Below are positions 23,852 to 33,114 of a stretch of DNA of 64,000 nt, one piece after another. A model generated the notes under the pieces. That model ran no database searches and had not been told where the DNA came from. It worked only from the letters and a program-made list of their open reading frames with translations. The stretch is taken from the NCBI GenBank assembly GCA_963755195.1, contig CAVWIZ010000001.1:124001-188000 (forward strand), written 5' to 3'. The number at the start of each line of letters is the position of its first letter. The stretch's first letter is position 1. Origin of the DNA: CAVQJU01 sp963755195 (GTDB taxonomy: Bacteria; Acidobacteriota; Vicinamibacteria; Vicinamibacterales; CAVVIG01). Position numbers and translations under genes: made by a program.

Positions 23852-23955
23852 ATTGAGTAATCGGGTGATTGGGTAATTGGGTAATCGTTGGTAATTTGGT
23901 AATTGATTTGGTCGTCGAATTACTCAATTACCCGATTACCCGATTACCCGATTAC
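23852..23955. repeat. Octamer tandem repeat with facing arms
   Basis: Left arm (23852-23905) is a run of GTAATTGG/GTAATCGG-like units; the right arm (23918-23955) is the complement type, with ATTACCCG three times. It lies between the convergent HIT and HAD genes and supplies the last codons and the stop of the HAD gene (LVIG then TAA at 23944-23946). Confidence 0.85.
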
Positions 23956-24654
23956 AAGATCCCTGAGCTCGGTGAGGCTCCTGATGACCGAAACGCCGCG
24001 CGCGCGTAATTCGTCCGCGCGAGGTGAGGCGTTCCCGCTTCGATGCAGCAAGACTGCCCTCATTCCGGCTCTGAGCGCGCCCTCGACGTCCTGGCTGACG
24101 TTGTCGCCGACCATGACGGCATCGGCCGCTGCCACGCCCAGTTGGTCGAGCGCCGCCTGAAAAATGCTCGGATGCGGCTTCATGAATCCGTGATTGGCCG
24201 ACGACACGGCCGCCGACACGAACTCCCGCAGCTCGAAGTGCGACTGGAACGAATCGAGGCAGCGATGTGAGTTCGATATCAGCCCGAGGCGGAGGCCCGC
24301 CGACGTCAGCTCGCGCAGCACCGCCGGCACCTCGTCGTACAGCTCGAAATGGTGGTTGGATGCCCACTCGGTGTAGATCTCGCGCGCGCAAACGTCGATC
24401 GCGCCGGCGCCTGTCCCGCCCATCTGCTCGATGATGTGCCGGGTGTACGCGACGAAAATCTCCGTGTCGTACGACGAGTCCTCATAGTCGTCGAGAATCG
24501 ACGCGGCGCTGGCCACGGCGCCATCGAACTTCGCCGGATCGACGTGGATGTCGTGGCGCGCGCAGAACGCGTGGTAGCCCTCGCCGCGAAACACCGGGCC
24601 CGGGTAGATCAGCGTGAAGTCCACGTCGAAGAGCACCGCCCGAGCGCGACCCAT
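23944..24654 (-). CDS. HAD-superfamily hydrolase, subfamily IA
   Basis: A 236-residue HAD hydrolase. Motif I VLFDVDFTLIYPG (second Asp kept, DxDxT), motif II LISNSH, motif III Lys in FMKPHP, motif IV VMVGDNVSQDVEGA. This pattern is close to YjjG-like and haloacid-dehalogenase-like phosphatases; the substrate is unknown. The final residues come from the repeat at 23918-23955, so the original stop may have been different. Confidence 0.85.
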   Translation of the reverse strand: MGRARAVLFDVDFTLIYPGPVFRGEGYHAFCARHDIHVDPAKFDGAVASAASILDDYEDSSYDTEIFVAYTRHIIEQMGGTGAGAIDVCAREIYTEWASNHHFELYDEVPAVLRELTSAGLRLGLISNSHRCLDSFQSHFELREFVSAAVSSANHGFMKPHPSIFQAALDQLGVAAADAVMVGDNVSQDVEGALRAGMRAVLLHRSGNASPRADELRARGVSVIRSLTELRDLVIG

Positions 24655-24748
24655 GAAATTGCAGTATGGCAGGAATGCAGAATAGCAGGAAGTACACGGT
24701 GTTCGTCACCTATCCGCGTGTGCGTTCCGGCCGCAGCCGCCCGAGGCG

Positions 24749-25495
24749 TCAGAACCTGATGCGAATGTCGGCGACGAGCGGCAGGTGATCGGACGCGATC
24801 AACGCGCGCCGCGTGCGCGGGAGCTCGACGTGCCTCACCTCCACCTTGGCGCCTTCGTAGTAGATATGGTCCAGGTGCAGGAGCGGAAAAATGCCCGGAT
24901 AGGTTCGGCGTCTCTTCAGGTGCGCAAACAGATCGACGCTCTGCAGCGCCTCGGCCAGCATCGTGGTCGCCAACCCGCGCGTCCATTCATTGAAGTCGCC
25001 GAGCACCACCTTGGGGCCTTCGACGCGGCGATCGCGCACAATCGCGGCAAGCCGAACCGCCTGATGGCGGCGCTCGCGCAACGACGTGCCAAGATGCACG
25101 TTGTACAGATGCACGGTGTGATCGTTCACCGCCAGATCGACCCGCTGGCAGTTGCGAGGTTCCCGGTCGTCCCACGACAGGTCGTATTGGGAATGCTGCC
25201 GGATGGGCAGCCGGCTGAGGACGACGTTGCCGAAAAGATGCCCCCGCAGATGTCGAGCCGGCGCCATGACCCAGCCCATGCCGAGCGCGGCGCCGAGTTC
25301 TTCGGCATGACCGGGGTTGGTTGCGTTGGATCCGATCACCTCCTGGAGCGCGATGATGTCGGCGTTGATATCGGCGAGCACGGCCGCCGTTCGAGACGGG
25401 ATGACGCGGCGGTCGAGACCCCGACAGCGGTGAATGTTATAGGTCGCAATTCGGAGATCGACATGGCCGCCGCGTTCAGCGCTGGATAGCTTCAT
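24749..25495 (-). CDS. Endonuclease/exonuclease/phosphatase-family protein (YbhP-like)
   Basis: A 248-residue EEP fold. Motifs: RIATYNIHRCRG, ALQEVI (metal-binding Glu), LYNVHLGTS, VVLGDFNEW and the terminal ASDHLPLVADI with catalytic Asp-His. A divergent PLD/cardiolipin-synthase gene is adjacent; in Escherichia coli the EEP gene ybhP sits beside clsB, so the link may be conserved. Activity could be on phospholipid or nucleic acid phosphodiesters; unresolved. Confidence 0.85.
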   Translation of the reverse strand: MKLSSAERGGHVDLRIATYNIHRCRGLDRRVIPSRTAAVLADINADIIALQEVIGSNATNPGHAEELGAALGMGWVMAPARHLRGHLFGNVVLSRLPIRQHSQYDLSWDDREPRNCQRVDLAVNDHTVHLYNVHLGTSLRERRHQAVRLAAIVRDRRVEGPKVVLGDFNEWTRGLATTMLAEALQSVDLFAHLKRRRTYPGIFPLLHLDHIYYEGAKVEVRHVELPRTRRALIASDHLPLVADIRIRF

Positions 25496-25654
25496 CTACT
25501 CTCACGCATGCAAGGAGTCTGCTCAAGGCCCTCGATTGGAGGCCAAACCGTGGCTGTTTGCCGGATTTCCGGCAACTGTAGCCTGCTTTCCGGTCACGAG
25601 CTGCTGCGGTCACGCCGCTGGCACCACGATTGCGTCAGATCAGGCGGGAGTTTC

Positions 25655-27130
25655 GTGGCCGCCAACACGCGCGCCGTCGTCGTTTCGAGCGATGACCTGC
25701 TGGACCAGGCGTTTACACGCGTCACCGGAGCCCGCGCGACCGCCGGCAACAGGGTCGAGTTGCTTCGCGACGCACGAGAGAATTACCCCGGCTGGTTGCA
25801 GGCAATCGCGGACGCGCAGACCAGCATCCACTTCGAGAGCTACATCATTCACGACGACCGGGTCGGCCACCAGTTCGCGGATGCCCTGTGCGCCAAGGCG
25901 GCGGCGGGCGTACGCGTGCGCGTGTTGTACGACTGGTGGGGAGCCCGCGGCGCGACGGGCAGCGGATTCTGGCGCAACCTCACGACGGCCGGCGTCGACG
26001 TTCGGTGCTTCAACCCACCTCGCCTCGACAGCCCACTTGGCTGGCTGAGCCGCGATCACCGAAAATGCATCGTCGTCGACGGGCGTCTCGCGTTCGTTTC
26101 GGGGCTGTGCGTCGGCGATGGCTGGGTTGGCGATCCGTCACGAGGTGTCGAGCCGTGGCGCGATACGGGCGTCGTGATCGAAGGCGCGGCCGTCGCGGAC
26201 ATCGACCGTGCGTTCGCGGGCACGTGGGCACTTGCGGGTTCGCCACTGCCGGCGGGCGAAGTGGCCAGCGTGAGACGCGATGCCGCCTTCAAGGGGCACG
26301 CGGTCCTGCGAGTCGTCGCAACGCCACCGTCGGCAGGCGGATTGTTCAGGCTCGATCAGATCGTCGTCGCGGCGGCCCAACGCTCGTTGTGGCTCACCGA
26401 TGCGTACTTCGTCGCCGTCACCTCGTACGTGCAGGCGCTGTGCGCCGCGGCGAGCGACGGCATCGACGTGCGGCTCCTGGTGCCGAGGGCCAGCGATGTT
26501 CCGGGGTTGCGGGCGCTTTCACGAGCCGGATACCGTCCACTTCTCGAAGCTGGCGTCAGAGTATTCGAATGGAACGGGTCCATGCTGCACGCCAAGACGG
26601 CTGTCGCCGACGGACGCTGGGCACGGGTGGGCTCGACGAATCTCAATCCCGCGAGCTGGCTGGGCAACTGGGAGCTCGACGTCGCGGTGGAGAACCAGGA
26701 GTTTGCCCAGGCCATGGAGGCGATGTACCTGGAGGATTTGCGCCATGCCACCGAAATTGTGCTGAGCCCCAGGCGCCGCGTCCGGCCGGCATCCCCGACC
26801 GGGCGTCGCCGGCGACCCGTGCGCCAACGCAGGAACCGTTCGGCCACGGCAGGGGCGATTGGCATGGGGAGCACGGTTGGGGCGGCGATCACGAATCACC
26901 GTCTCCTCGGACCGGCCGAAGCGCGCGTGCTGGCGACCTCCGGGCTGCTGCTGTTCGGCCTCGCCGTGTCGATCATGCTGTGGCCCTGGCTCTCCGCTTT
27001 GCCGCTCGCGATCGCAACCACCTGGATCGCCTCGGCTCTCATTCTTCAAGCCTGGAAGCTGCACCGGACCGGGCCACCCTCGCCGGTCCGCGCGGCAGGC
27101 CGGCGGAGCGTGCCCTTTCGACGAGGCTGA
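25655..27130 (+). CDS. Phospholipase D/cardiolipin synthase-like protein
   Basis: About 491 residues from GTG 25655, which has GGGAG 5 nt upstream; an ATG at 25508 would add 49 residues without family similarity. Two HKD motifs: RDHRKCIVVDGRLAFVSG and MLHAKTAVADGRWARVGSTN (HxKx4D each), as in bacterial cardiolipin synthases that join two phosphatidylglycerol-type lipids. After an Arg-rich linker, the C-terminus has two hydrophobic segments, so the membrane anchor is C-terminal rather than N-terminal as in ClsA. Resembles ClsB with added anchor. Confidence 0.85.
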   Translation: MAANTRAVVVSSDDLLDQAFTRVTGARATAGNRVELLRDARENYPGWLQAIADAQTSIHFESYIIHDDRVGHQFADALCAKAAAGVRVRVLYDWWGARGATGSGFWRNLTTAGVDVRCFNPPRLDSPLGWLSRDHRKCIVVDGRLAFVSGLCVGDGWVGDPSRGVEPWRDTGVVIEGAAVADIDRAFAGTWALAGSPLPAGEVASVRRDAAFKGHAVLRVVATPPSAGGLFRLDQIVVAAAQRSLWLTDAYFVAVTSYVQALCAAASDGIDVRLLVPRASDVPGLRALSRAGYRPLLEAGVRVFEWNGSMLHAKTAVADGRWARVGSTNLNPASWLGNWELDVAVENQEFAQAMEAMYLEDLRHATEIVLSPRRRVRPASPTGRRRRPVRQRRNRSATAGAIGMGSTVGAAITNHRLLGPAEARVLATSGLLLFGLAVSIMLWPWLSALPLAIATTWIASALILQAWKLHRTGPPSPVRAAGRRSVPFRRG

Positions 27131-27133
27131 GGC

Positions 27134-27991
27134 TTGAGCGAGATACCCACCGCAGTGCCAATATCCGAGGAGACGGCGGCCTCCTCAGCCGTCGTGTTCG
27201 ACAAGGTGTTCTTCGCCTTCGACGAGCACGTCGTCCTTCGCGAGATCAGCTTCAGCGTCCCGAAGGGAAGCATGAGAATGCTGCTCGGCCCGAGCGGCGC
27301 GGGGAAGTCCGTCGTGCTCAAGCTGATTCTCGGACTCCTTCGACCCGACGCAGGCACGATTCTCGTCAACGGTCAGCGTGTGGATCGCATGTCCGAGCGC
27401 GAGCTCATGGGGCTGCGCGCGGACATCGGCATCCTGTTCCAGGAGAACGCGCTGTTCGATTCTCTGACGGTGGCTGAGAACGTCGGGTACCGGCTGTTCG
27501 AGGAAACCGACCTGCCCGCGGACCAGGTACGCACCCGAGTTGCAGAGGTCCTGGGTTTTATCGGGCTCGGCGAATACATCGACCGGATGCCCTCGGAGCT
27601 ATCCGGCGGCCAACGGCGTCGCGTCGCGATCGCCCGCGCGATGGCTGCCAAGCCGAATCTCCTGCTGTTCGACGACCCGACGACAGGGCTGGATCCGGTC
27701 ATCGCGACGACGGTTGACGACGAAATCGTCAAGCTGCGCGACCTTGAACACGTCACGTCGATCCTCGTGACGCACCAGATCCGAGACGCGTTCTACGTGG
27801 CCACGCACGAGGCAGTCAACACGCACGGCCGCCTGCAGATCCTGGCCACGGACGGAGCGAAGGCCGAGCGCGCGAGGTTCATGGTGCTTCACGAGGGCCG
27901 GATCTACTTCGAGGGGAGCGCGTCGGAGCTGCGCGCATCACGAGATGCCTACCTGCAGCAGTTTCTCTTCATGACGCTTCCCCCTTGGTAG
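27134..27991 (+). CDS. ABC transporter ATP-binding protein (MlaF-like)
   Basis: A 285-residue ABC ATPase with all motifs: Walker A GPSGAGKSV, Q-loop ILFQENALFDSLTV, signature LSGGQRRRVAIARA, Walker B LLLFDDPTTGLDP, switch His in VTHQ. FQENALFDSLTVAENV and the Asp-Asp Walker B are typical of MlaF, the ATPase of phospholipid-trafficking MCE systems. The start is TTG at 27134, 4 nt after the upstream stop. No MlaE permease or MCE protein is nearby, so partners must be elsewhere. The neighbour is a phospholipid enzyme, consistent with a lipid role. Confidence 0.88.
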   Translation: MSEIPTAVPISEETAASSAVVFDKVFFAFDEHVVLREISFSVPKGSMRMLLGPSGAGKSVVLKLILGLLRPDAGTILVNGQRVDRMSERELMGLRADIGILFQENALFDSLTVAENVGYRLFEETDLPADQVRTRVAEVLGFIGLGEYIDRMPSELSGGQRRRVAIARAMAAKPNLLLFDDPTTGLDPVIATTVDDEIVKLRDLEHVTSILVTHQIRDAFYVATHEAVNTHGRLQILATDGAKAERARFMVLHEGRIYFEGSASELRASRDAYLQQFLFMTLPPW

Positions 27992-28027
27992 GAACGCCAG
28001 CAGCGCGTGATTACGAATGCCTTCGTA

Positions 28028-28057
28028 TTGACACCTACGAAGATCGTCGTAGATAAT
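28028..28057 (+). promoter_or_regulatory. blaI promoter with BlaI-type operator in its spacer
   Basis: -35 TTGACA (28028-28033) and -10 GATAAT (28052-28057), 18 bp apart. In the spacer is a perfect inverted repeat CTACGA-N6-TCGTAG (28035-28052), similar in kind to BlaI/MecI boxes. Expected start of transcription is at or next to the ATG at 28065, so the mRNA would be leaderless. Autorepression by the encoded protein is likely. Confidence 0.7.
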
Positions 28058-28064
28058 CATCGGC

Positions 28065-28445
28065 ATGACGCTTCGCCGCCGCAAACCCACCGATGCCGAA
28101 CTGGGGATCCTACAGGTGCTGTGGGCGCGCGGCCCGAGCACCGTGCGCGAGGTGGCGGAGACCATGGGCCGCCAGGACGCGTACACGACCGTGCTCAAGC
28201 TGCTGCAAATCATGACCGAGAAGCGGCTGGTTCGCCGCCGCGAGTCGGGTCGGCTGCACGTGTACGCCGCCGCGTATTCGGAGGACCAGACACAGCAACA
28301 ACTCGTGCGGGATCTTCTCCGCCGGGCGTTCGACGGCTCCGCCGCCCGCCTGGTCCTTCAGGCGCTCGCCACCGGCAAGGCCTCGCCCGAGGACCTGACG
28401 CAAATCCAACGGCTTCTCGACGCCCATCGCCGCGGTGACCAGTGA
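28065..28445 (+). CDS. BlaI/MecI/CopY-family transcriptional repressor
   Basis: A 126-residue winged-helix repressor. PTDAELGILQVLWARGPSTVREV and YTTVLKLLQIMTEKRLV are the typical DNA-binding part; the C-terminal half is the helical dimerisation and cleavage region. These repressors are inactivated by proteolysis triggered by an M56 sensor protease, encoded next with a 4-nt GTGA overlap. The operator-like repeat upstream supports autoregulation. Confidence 0.93.
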   Translation: MTLRRRKPTDAELGILQVLWARGPSTVREVAETMGRQDAYTTVLKLLQIMTEKRLVRRRESGRLHVYAAAYSEDQTQQQLVRDLLRRAFDGSAARLVLQALATGKASPEDLTQIQRLLDAHRRGDQ

Positions 28446-30106
28446 GCGCCTGGATCAGTATCGCCGGTTGGACCCTGGTGCATTTCGTCTGGCAAGGCGG
28501 TGCGATTGCGGTCATCGCGGCGGGCGGGCTTCGACTCCTCCGGACAGCCACGCCGAACGCACGCTACGTCGTGGCCAGCGTGGCTCTCGGAACGATGCTG
28601 CTCTCGCCGCTCATCACCGCCCAAATCCTCTCGACATCCGCGTCAACCACGGCGGCGACTGGGACGCCGCGGTCGGTCTTCTCCCAGGTGCTTGCCACGC
28701 CGCCGGCGGTTCGTAGCGGTTTCGCGCGACGGTTCGCGGGTTTCACCTGCCGATCATGCCCGTAGAACTGGAATCGCTGGCTTCCCATCGTCGTCGTCAC
28801 GTGGTTGACGGGCGTCGCACTGCTTCTGCTGCGGCTCGCGGGTGGGTGGTGGCGGGTGAGGGGGATCCATCGGGCGGCGCTCGCGTTGACCGCGTCGTCC
28901 TGGCACGCCGTCGCGGCGCCACTGGCGACGCGGCTGGGCCTGCGACGCGCCTTCCACGTGGTCGAGTCAGCGTGGATCGACACGCCGACGGTGACGGGTT
29001 GGTGGCGGCCCGTGATTCTGCTGCCCGTGGCGGCGCTCACAAGCCTGACCCCTGGACAGGTCGAAGCGATTCTCGCCCATGAACTGGCCCACATCCATCG
29101 ACATGACTACCTGGTGAATCTGCTGCAGCACGTCACGGAGACGCTGCTCTTCTATCACCCGGCCGTGTGGTGGATCTCGGGCCGGATGCGCGTCGAGCGA
29201 GAGCAGTGTTGCGACGCCGTCGCGGTCCAGGTCTGCGGCGACGCGGTGGGCTATGCCGCGGCGCTTACGCAACTCGAAAAGGGCCGGATTCGTGTCGCTC
29301 TCGCGGTCGCCGCCACGAGCGGGTCGCTCGTCGAGCGCGTTCGCTATCTGCTCAGCAGACGGGAGCCCGACCAACGCCCGTTCGCCCACGCGATCATGAC
29401 CGCCACGGTGGTCATGCTGCTCATCGCGATCGTCGGCGGCGGGTACCGATGGCCGCTGACAACGATCGGTGCGGGCGGGCTGGCCGCGCAAAGTGCGGAG
29501 ATACGGCGAGCCCGCGACAACGCGGTGGTGGTCACGGTGAACGGCGAGTCCATCACCGATGACGACCTCGAGCGACGTCGTCTCTTCAAACGTGACGCAC
29601 CGGACGCCCCGGTGTCACAGGTCCTTGTGGACACGGTGGACGAACGACTCGTCATGCAACGGGGGAAACAGCTTGGGTTCACCTTTACGGACGACCAGTT
29701 TCGCCGGGTGGTCCAGAACATCAAGGCACAAAACAAGATCGAGACGGACGCACAGATGCAGGACGCCCTTGCGAAGGAACAGCTCACGGTCGCCGACCTT
29801 CGGCTCAACCTCGAGCAGCAGATGATCGTCTCGCGGGTGCAACGGGTCGAGGTGTTCAGTCGCGTGGTGGTCACGGACGAAGAGGCACGGCGCTACTTCG
29901 AGGCCCGCCCGGACGATTTCCCCTTACAGACCTTCGAGCTGGCTCGCGAGTCCATCAACGAGCGGGTGGCAGCCGCCAACCGTCAACGTGACTGGGAGCG
30001 GTATCTCCGGGCTTTGCGGGCTGCCGCCGTCATCGCGTGGAGACGGGCCGACCTGCAACGGAGCTACGAAGAGGGTCTGAGTGCGAGGTCGGGTCCGTCA
30101 CGATGA
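28442..30106 (+). CDS. M56 (BlaR1-type) metallopeptidase fused to a SurA-like domain, with in-frame stop
   Basis: Two segments in the same frame, separated by TAG at 28763-28765. The N-terminal ~107 residues have two membrane helices (ISIAGWTLVHFVWQGGAIAVI and a second near LGTMLLSPLITAQ). After the stop come a third helix (WLPIVVVTWLTGVALLLL), the zinc site AHELAHIHRHD (HExxH), a DxxC-type VEREQCCDAVAV segment and a last helix. The C-terminal ~190 residues, from VVVTVNGESITDDDLERR, resemble the SurA N-terminal chaperone domain and would lie in the periplasm instead of a penicillin-binding sensor. As sequenced only a short peptide would be made, unless the stop is an error, is read through, or TTG at 28805 restarts. 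Confidence 0.78.
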
Positions 30107-30150
30107 ACAGCCGGACAGATCAGGTTGGATTCTGCTGCTGACGGCCTGGT

Positions 30151-30426
30151 TCAGCTGCCGCCGACCTTGCGCGGCGTCCGGTTCCGCGGGACGAAACCAC
30201 GAGAGGTCGTCGCCCTCCAGGGCTGGTGCGTCTGCGGCTTTGGCGGCCGCTTGGGACCCGACGGGGCCGCCTCGGCCGGCTGAGCTTCAATTTCAGCCGC
30301 GGCCTTCGCCCGCACCTTTGCCGCCTTCGCCTCGTCCTTCGAGAGACAGCAGTGTTTGTACTTGTGGCCCGAGCCGCAATGACAGGGCTCGTTACGCCCC
30401 GGACGTGCGCTGGTCGGAGCAGTCAT
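30151..30426 (-). CDS. SEC-C motif protein
   Basis: About 91 residues from ATG 30426, or longer (to 30477) with an upstream start. The N-terminus has the SEC-C zinc motif GRNEPCHCGSGHKYKHCC, like the C-terminus of SecA, which binds zinc and can contact SecB or ribosomes. The rest is Lys/Ala/Pro-rich and probably disordered, with AEA/KAK helix. A standalone SEC-C protein of unknown role. Confidence 0.75.
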   Translation of the reverse strand: MTAPTSARPGRNEPCHCGSGHKYKHCCLSKDEAKAAKVRAKAAAEIEAQPAEAAPSGPKRPPKPQTHQPWRATTSRGFVPRNRTPRKVGGS

Positions 30427-30451
30427 TGAACGAGTGTAGCGCATCCAGTCC

Positions 30452-31804
30452 TCACGCTTCCGCGTAAGGGCCGGCAATCACCACCGTCGCACGTTCGGGA
30501 TCGAGAAGCCGGCGGGCGGCGGCATTGGCCTCGTCGAGCGTGACGGCCCGCAGCAGGTCCGGCAGGCGGACGTCGTAGTCCAGGCCCAGGCCGTAGCATT
30601 CCTCGTTCTGCAGAAAGCCCGCGATGCTGGCGTTCGTTTCGAGGGAACGCGGCATCGAGTAGATCAGGAACCGCCGCGAATCGTCAATCTCCTTCTGCGT
30701 GAGGCCGTCGCGAACGAGACGCCCCACCTCCTCGTCGATCGAGGCGACCGCGGCGTCCACGTTCTCCGGGCTGACGCCGGCACGAATGATCAACGGCCCC
30801 TCCATCAGATTCGCGTCGAGCGTGCTGCCCACGTAGTAGGCCATCCCCTGCTGCTCGCGAATGCGGTCGCCGAGCCGGCCGCTCATCGAGTACTGCCCGA
30901 ACGCGTGGTTCATCAGCCAGCAGGCGTAGTACATCGGATCGGTGCGCTTGAGTCCGACGAATCCGTATGCGATGTCAGCCTGCGCCTTGTTCATCATCGG
31001 GATGACGAGGCGCCGGCGCGCCGTGTGGGGTTCGGCGCGGCTCGACGGCATGGCCGCGGGCACTGGCGCCGTCCAGTCGCCGAACGCTCGCGACACCACG
31101 GCCGTCGCCCGACCGACCTCGACATCGCCCACGACCGCCACCACGAGCTCACTCGGCGCAAATCGGTCGGCGTGCAGCGCGAGCAGCCGATCGCGCGTCA
31201 GGTGCTCGATCACGTCGGCGCGGCCCTTGATTCGGAAGCCGTACGGATGCGGGTCGGGATAGAGCAGCGCCATCAGCGCTTCGACGGAACGCGTGCCGGG
31301 GTTGTCTTCGTCCTGGCGGATCGAAGTGACGACCTCCCCTTTGCGCGTCGTGAGCTCGGCATCGAGGAGCGCGGGCGCCCGAATGATGTCGGCGACGAGC
31401 GCCATCACGGCCTCGAAGTCCTCCGACAGACACGTGCACACCAGTGAAAAAAAGTGCCGGCTGACGCTCAGCGCGAGCCCGATACCCCGGCTGTCGAGCG
31501 CTTCGGCAATATCGTCGGCCGAACGCGGCGTGGTTGTCGTCGTGCCCAGCGTCCCGCGATCGATGACGCGCGACAAGAGATACGTGGCGCCGCGTGCGTC
31601 GGCCGGATCGCCGATCGAGCCGGCCCGCACCGTCAGATGGATCGTGACGGCTGCCATCGTGCTCGTCTGTTTCGCCAGCAGCACCGCGCCATTGGCCAAG
31701 GCGACGCGGACCGGCGCCAGGCCGGGGGCCGTGGCCCCTGTCGGCTCTGGCAGCTCTGGCGGCCCTGTAGACGAAGTCGCGGTGGACGGCCCGGCCGGCG
31801 TCAC
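30452..31804 (-). CDS. M16-family peptidase, non-catalytic partner
   Basis: About 450 residues from GTG 31804-31802, which starts 1 nt after the stop of the upstream M16 gene. Two M16 domains are seen, but the zinc motif HxxEH is missing: the equivalent reads ATYLLSRVIDRG. The C-terminal domain has the substrate-binding YYVGSTLDANLMEGPLIIRAG segment. In M16B peptidases, an inactive subunit pairs with an active one (as in mitochondrial processing peptidase), which fits the tandem arrangement. N-terminus has a Pro/Thr-rich leader with no clear signal peptide. Confidence 0.85.
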   Translation of the reverse strand: MTPAGPSTATSSTGPPELPEPTGATAPGLAPVRVALANGAVLLAKQTSTMAAVTIHLTVRAGSIGDPADARGATYLLSRVIDRGTLGTTTTTPRSADDIAEALDSRGIGLALSVSRHFFSLVCTCLSEDFEAVMALVADIIRAPALLDAELTTRKGEVVTSIRQDEDNPGTRSVEALMALLYPDPHPYGFRIKGRADVIEHLTRDRLLALHADRFAPSELVVAVVGDVEVGRATAVVSRAFGDWTAPVPAAMPSSRAEPHTARRRLVIPMMNKAQADIAYGFVGLKRTDPMYYACWLMNHAFGQYSMSGRLGDRIREQQGMAYYVGSTLDANLMEGPLIIRAGVSPENVDAAVASIDEEVGRLVRDGLTQKEIDDSRRFLIYSMPRSLETNASIAGFLQNEECYGLGLDYDVRLPDLLRAVTLDEANAAARRLLDPERATVVIAGPYAEA

Positions 31805-31805
31805 G

Positions 31806-33086
31806 TCACGACACCGGTTCCGGATCGAACCATCCGATCGTCCGGTTCGACCGACCGAGGATCGTGTGGGCCGCCGCGGCGACCGCCTCGCCCGTGACGG
31901 CGGCGATGCGGGAACCGAGATTGTTGAACACTTCGACGTCGGCAATCGTCTCGAAGTAGCCGAGCTGATGCGCAATGTTTGTCACGCTGTCGTTGTCGAA
32001 CACGAGCCGCGCCTTGAGCTGGGCCTTCGCCTTGGCCAGCTCGGCGTCGGTGATGCCGTCCCGCGCCACCACGTCCAGCTCGTTCGTCAGCGCCGACTCG
32101 ACCACGTCGAGCGGCGTGCCGTCGGTTGCCGTCATCGAGATGACGTAGACGAACGGGTCTTCGGTCGCCAGCAGCGATCCGGACACCGCCGACACCAGAC
32201 GCTTCTCGACGAGCGCCCGGTACAGCCTCGCGCTCAGCTGCGGCGGCGGCAGCCGGAAGCTCGACCACAGGTTCAACCCGTACGCACCGGTGAGCACCGC
32301 GTCGAGGACGAGCAGCGCGTAGAAGCGCTCGTCGGTGACCGCCGGCGCGTGGTACGCCACTTTCAAGTACGCGGCCGTGCCCGGCCTCCGAATCCTCACG
32401 CGCCGCTCGCCGGTCTGATCGGGCTCAACGGTCCGCTGGCGCGCCGGCGCATCGCCGGAAGGAATCCGGCCAAAATGCCGCTCGACCTTCCGAAGCGCCT
32501 CATCCGCCTCCACGTCGCCGACGATGACGAGCGTGGCGTTGTTGGGGATGTAGTAGCGCTTGTAGTAGCCGTACAGATCGTCGCGTGTCATTGTCTGCAG
32601 ATCGGACAGCCAGCCGATGGTCGGGTGACGGTACGGGTGCGCCTTGAACGCGGTCGCGATGACTTCCTGATCGAGGAACTGATCGGGATCGTTTTCACCG
32701 CCGTGGAGCTCCGAGATGATCACGGTGCGCTCCGATTCGCAGTCGTCCTGGTGGTACAGGCAGTTCGCCATCCGCTCGGATTCGATGAACAGCATCCGAT
32801 CGAGCGCGTCCCTGGTCGCCGTCTCGAGATACGTCGTCTGATCGATGAAGGTATAGCCGTTCCAGCCGCCGCCGAACTGTTCGATGATGCCTTTGACCTG
32901 ATCGCGAGGGATGTTGGTCGTGCCCTTGAAGTTCATGTGCTCGACCCAGTGTGACACGCCGGTGAGGCCGGGGCGCTCGTCCTTCGAGCCGACTTTGTAC
33001 CAGCACCACACGGACGCAAGCGGCGCCGTGTGCTCTTCCCGAACGAGCACCTTCAAACCGTTGTCGAGAGTCGCGCGGCGCAGCAT
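31806..33086 (-). CDS. M16-family zinc peptidase, catalytic subunit
   Basis: A 426-residue peptidase with SHWVEHMNFKG (HxxEH zinc motif) and the distal Glu in the CESERTVIISELHGG region. No signal peptide, so probably cytoplasmic. Forms a tight operon with the inactive M16 gene downstream, suggesting a heterodimer. Divergent from ileS with 28 bp between starts. Confidence 0.9.
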   Translation of the reverse strand: MLRRATLDNGLKVLVREEHTAPLASVWCWYKVGSKDERPGLTGVSHWVEHMNFKGTTNIPRDQVKGIIEQFGGGWNGYTFIDQTTYLETATRDALDRMLFIESERMANCLYHQDDCESERTVIISELHGGENDPDQFLDQEVIATAFKAHPYRHPTIGWLSDLQTMTRDDLYGYYKRYYIPNNATLVIVGDVEADEALRKVERHFGRIPSGDAPARQRTVEPDQTGERRVRIRRPGTAAYLKVAYHAPAVTDERFYALLVLDAVLTGAYGLNLWSSFRLPPPQLSARLYRALVEKRLVSAVSGSLLATEDPFVYVISMTATDGTPLDVVESALTNELDVVARDGITDAELAKAKAQLKARLVFDNDSVTNIAHQLGYFETIADVEVFNNLGSRIAAVTGEAVAAAAHTILGRSNRTIGWFDPEPVS

Positions 33087-33114
33087 CTAATCATTATAAA
33101 ATCGTCTGATACCC

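Noticed and set aside
25508..25654. Upstream ATG of the cardiolipin-synthase-like gene
   Set aside because: The added 49 residues have no similarity to the family, while GTG 25655 has a good GGGAG site.
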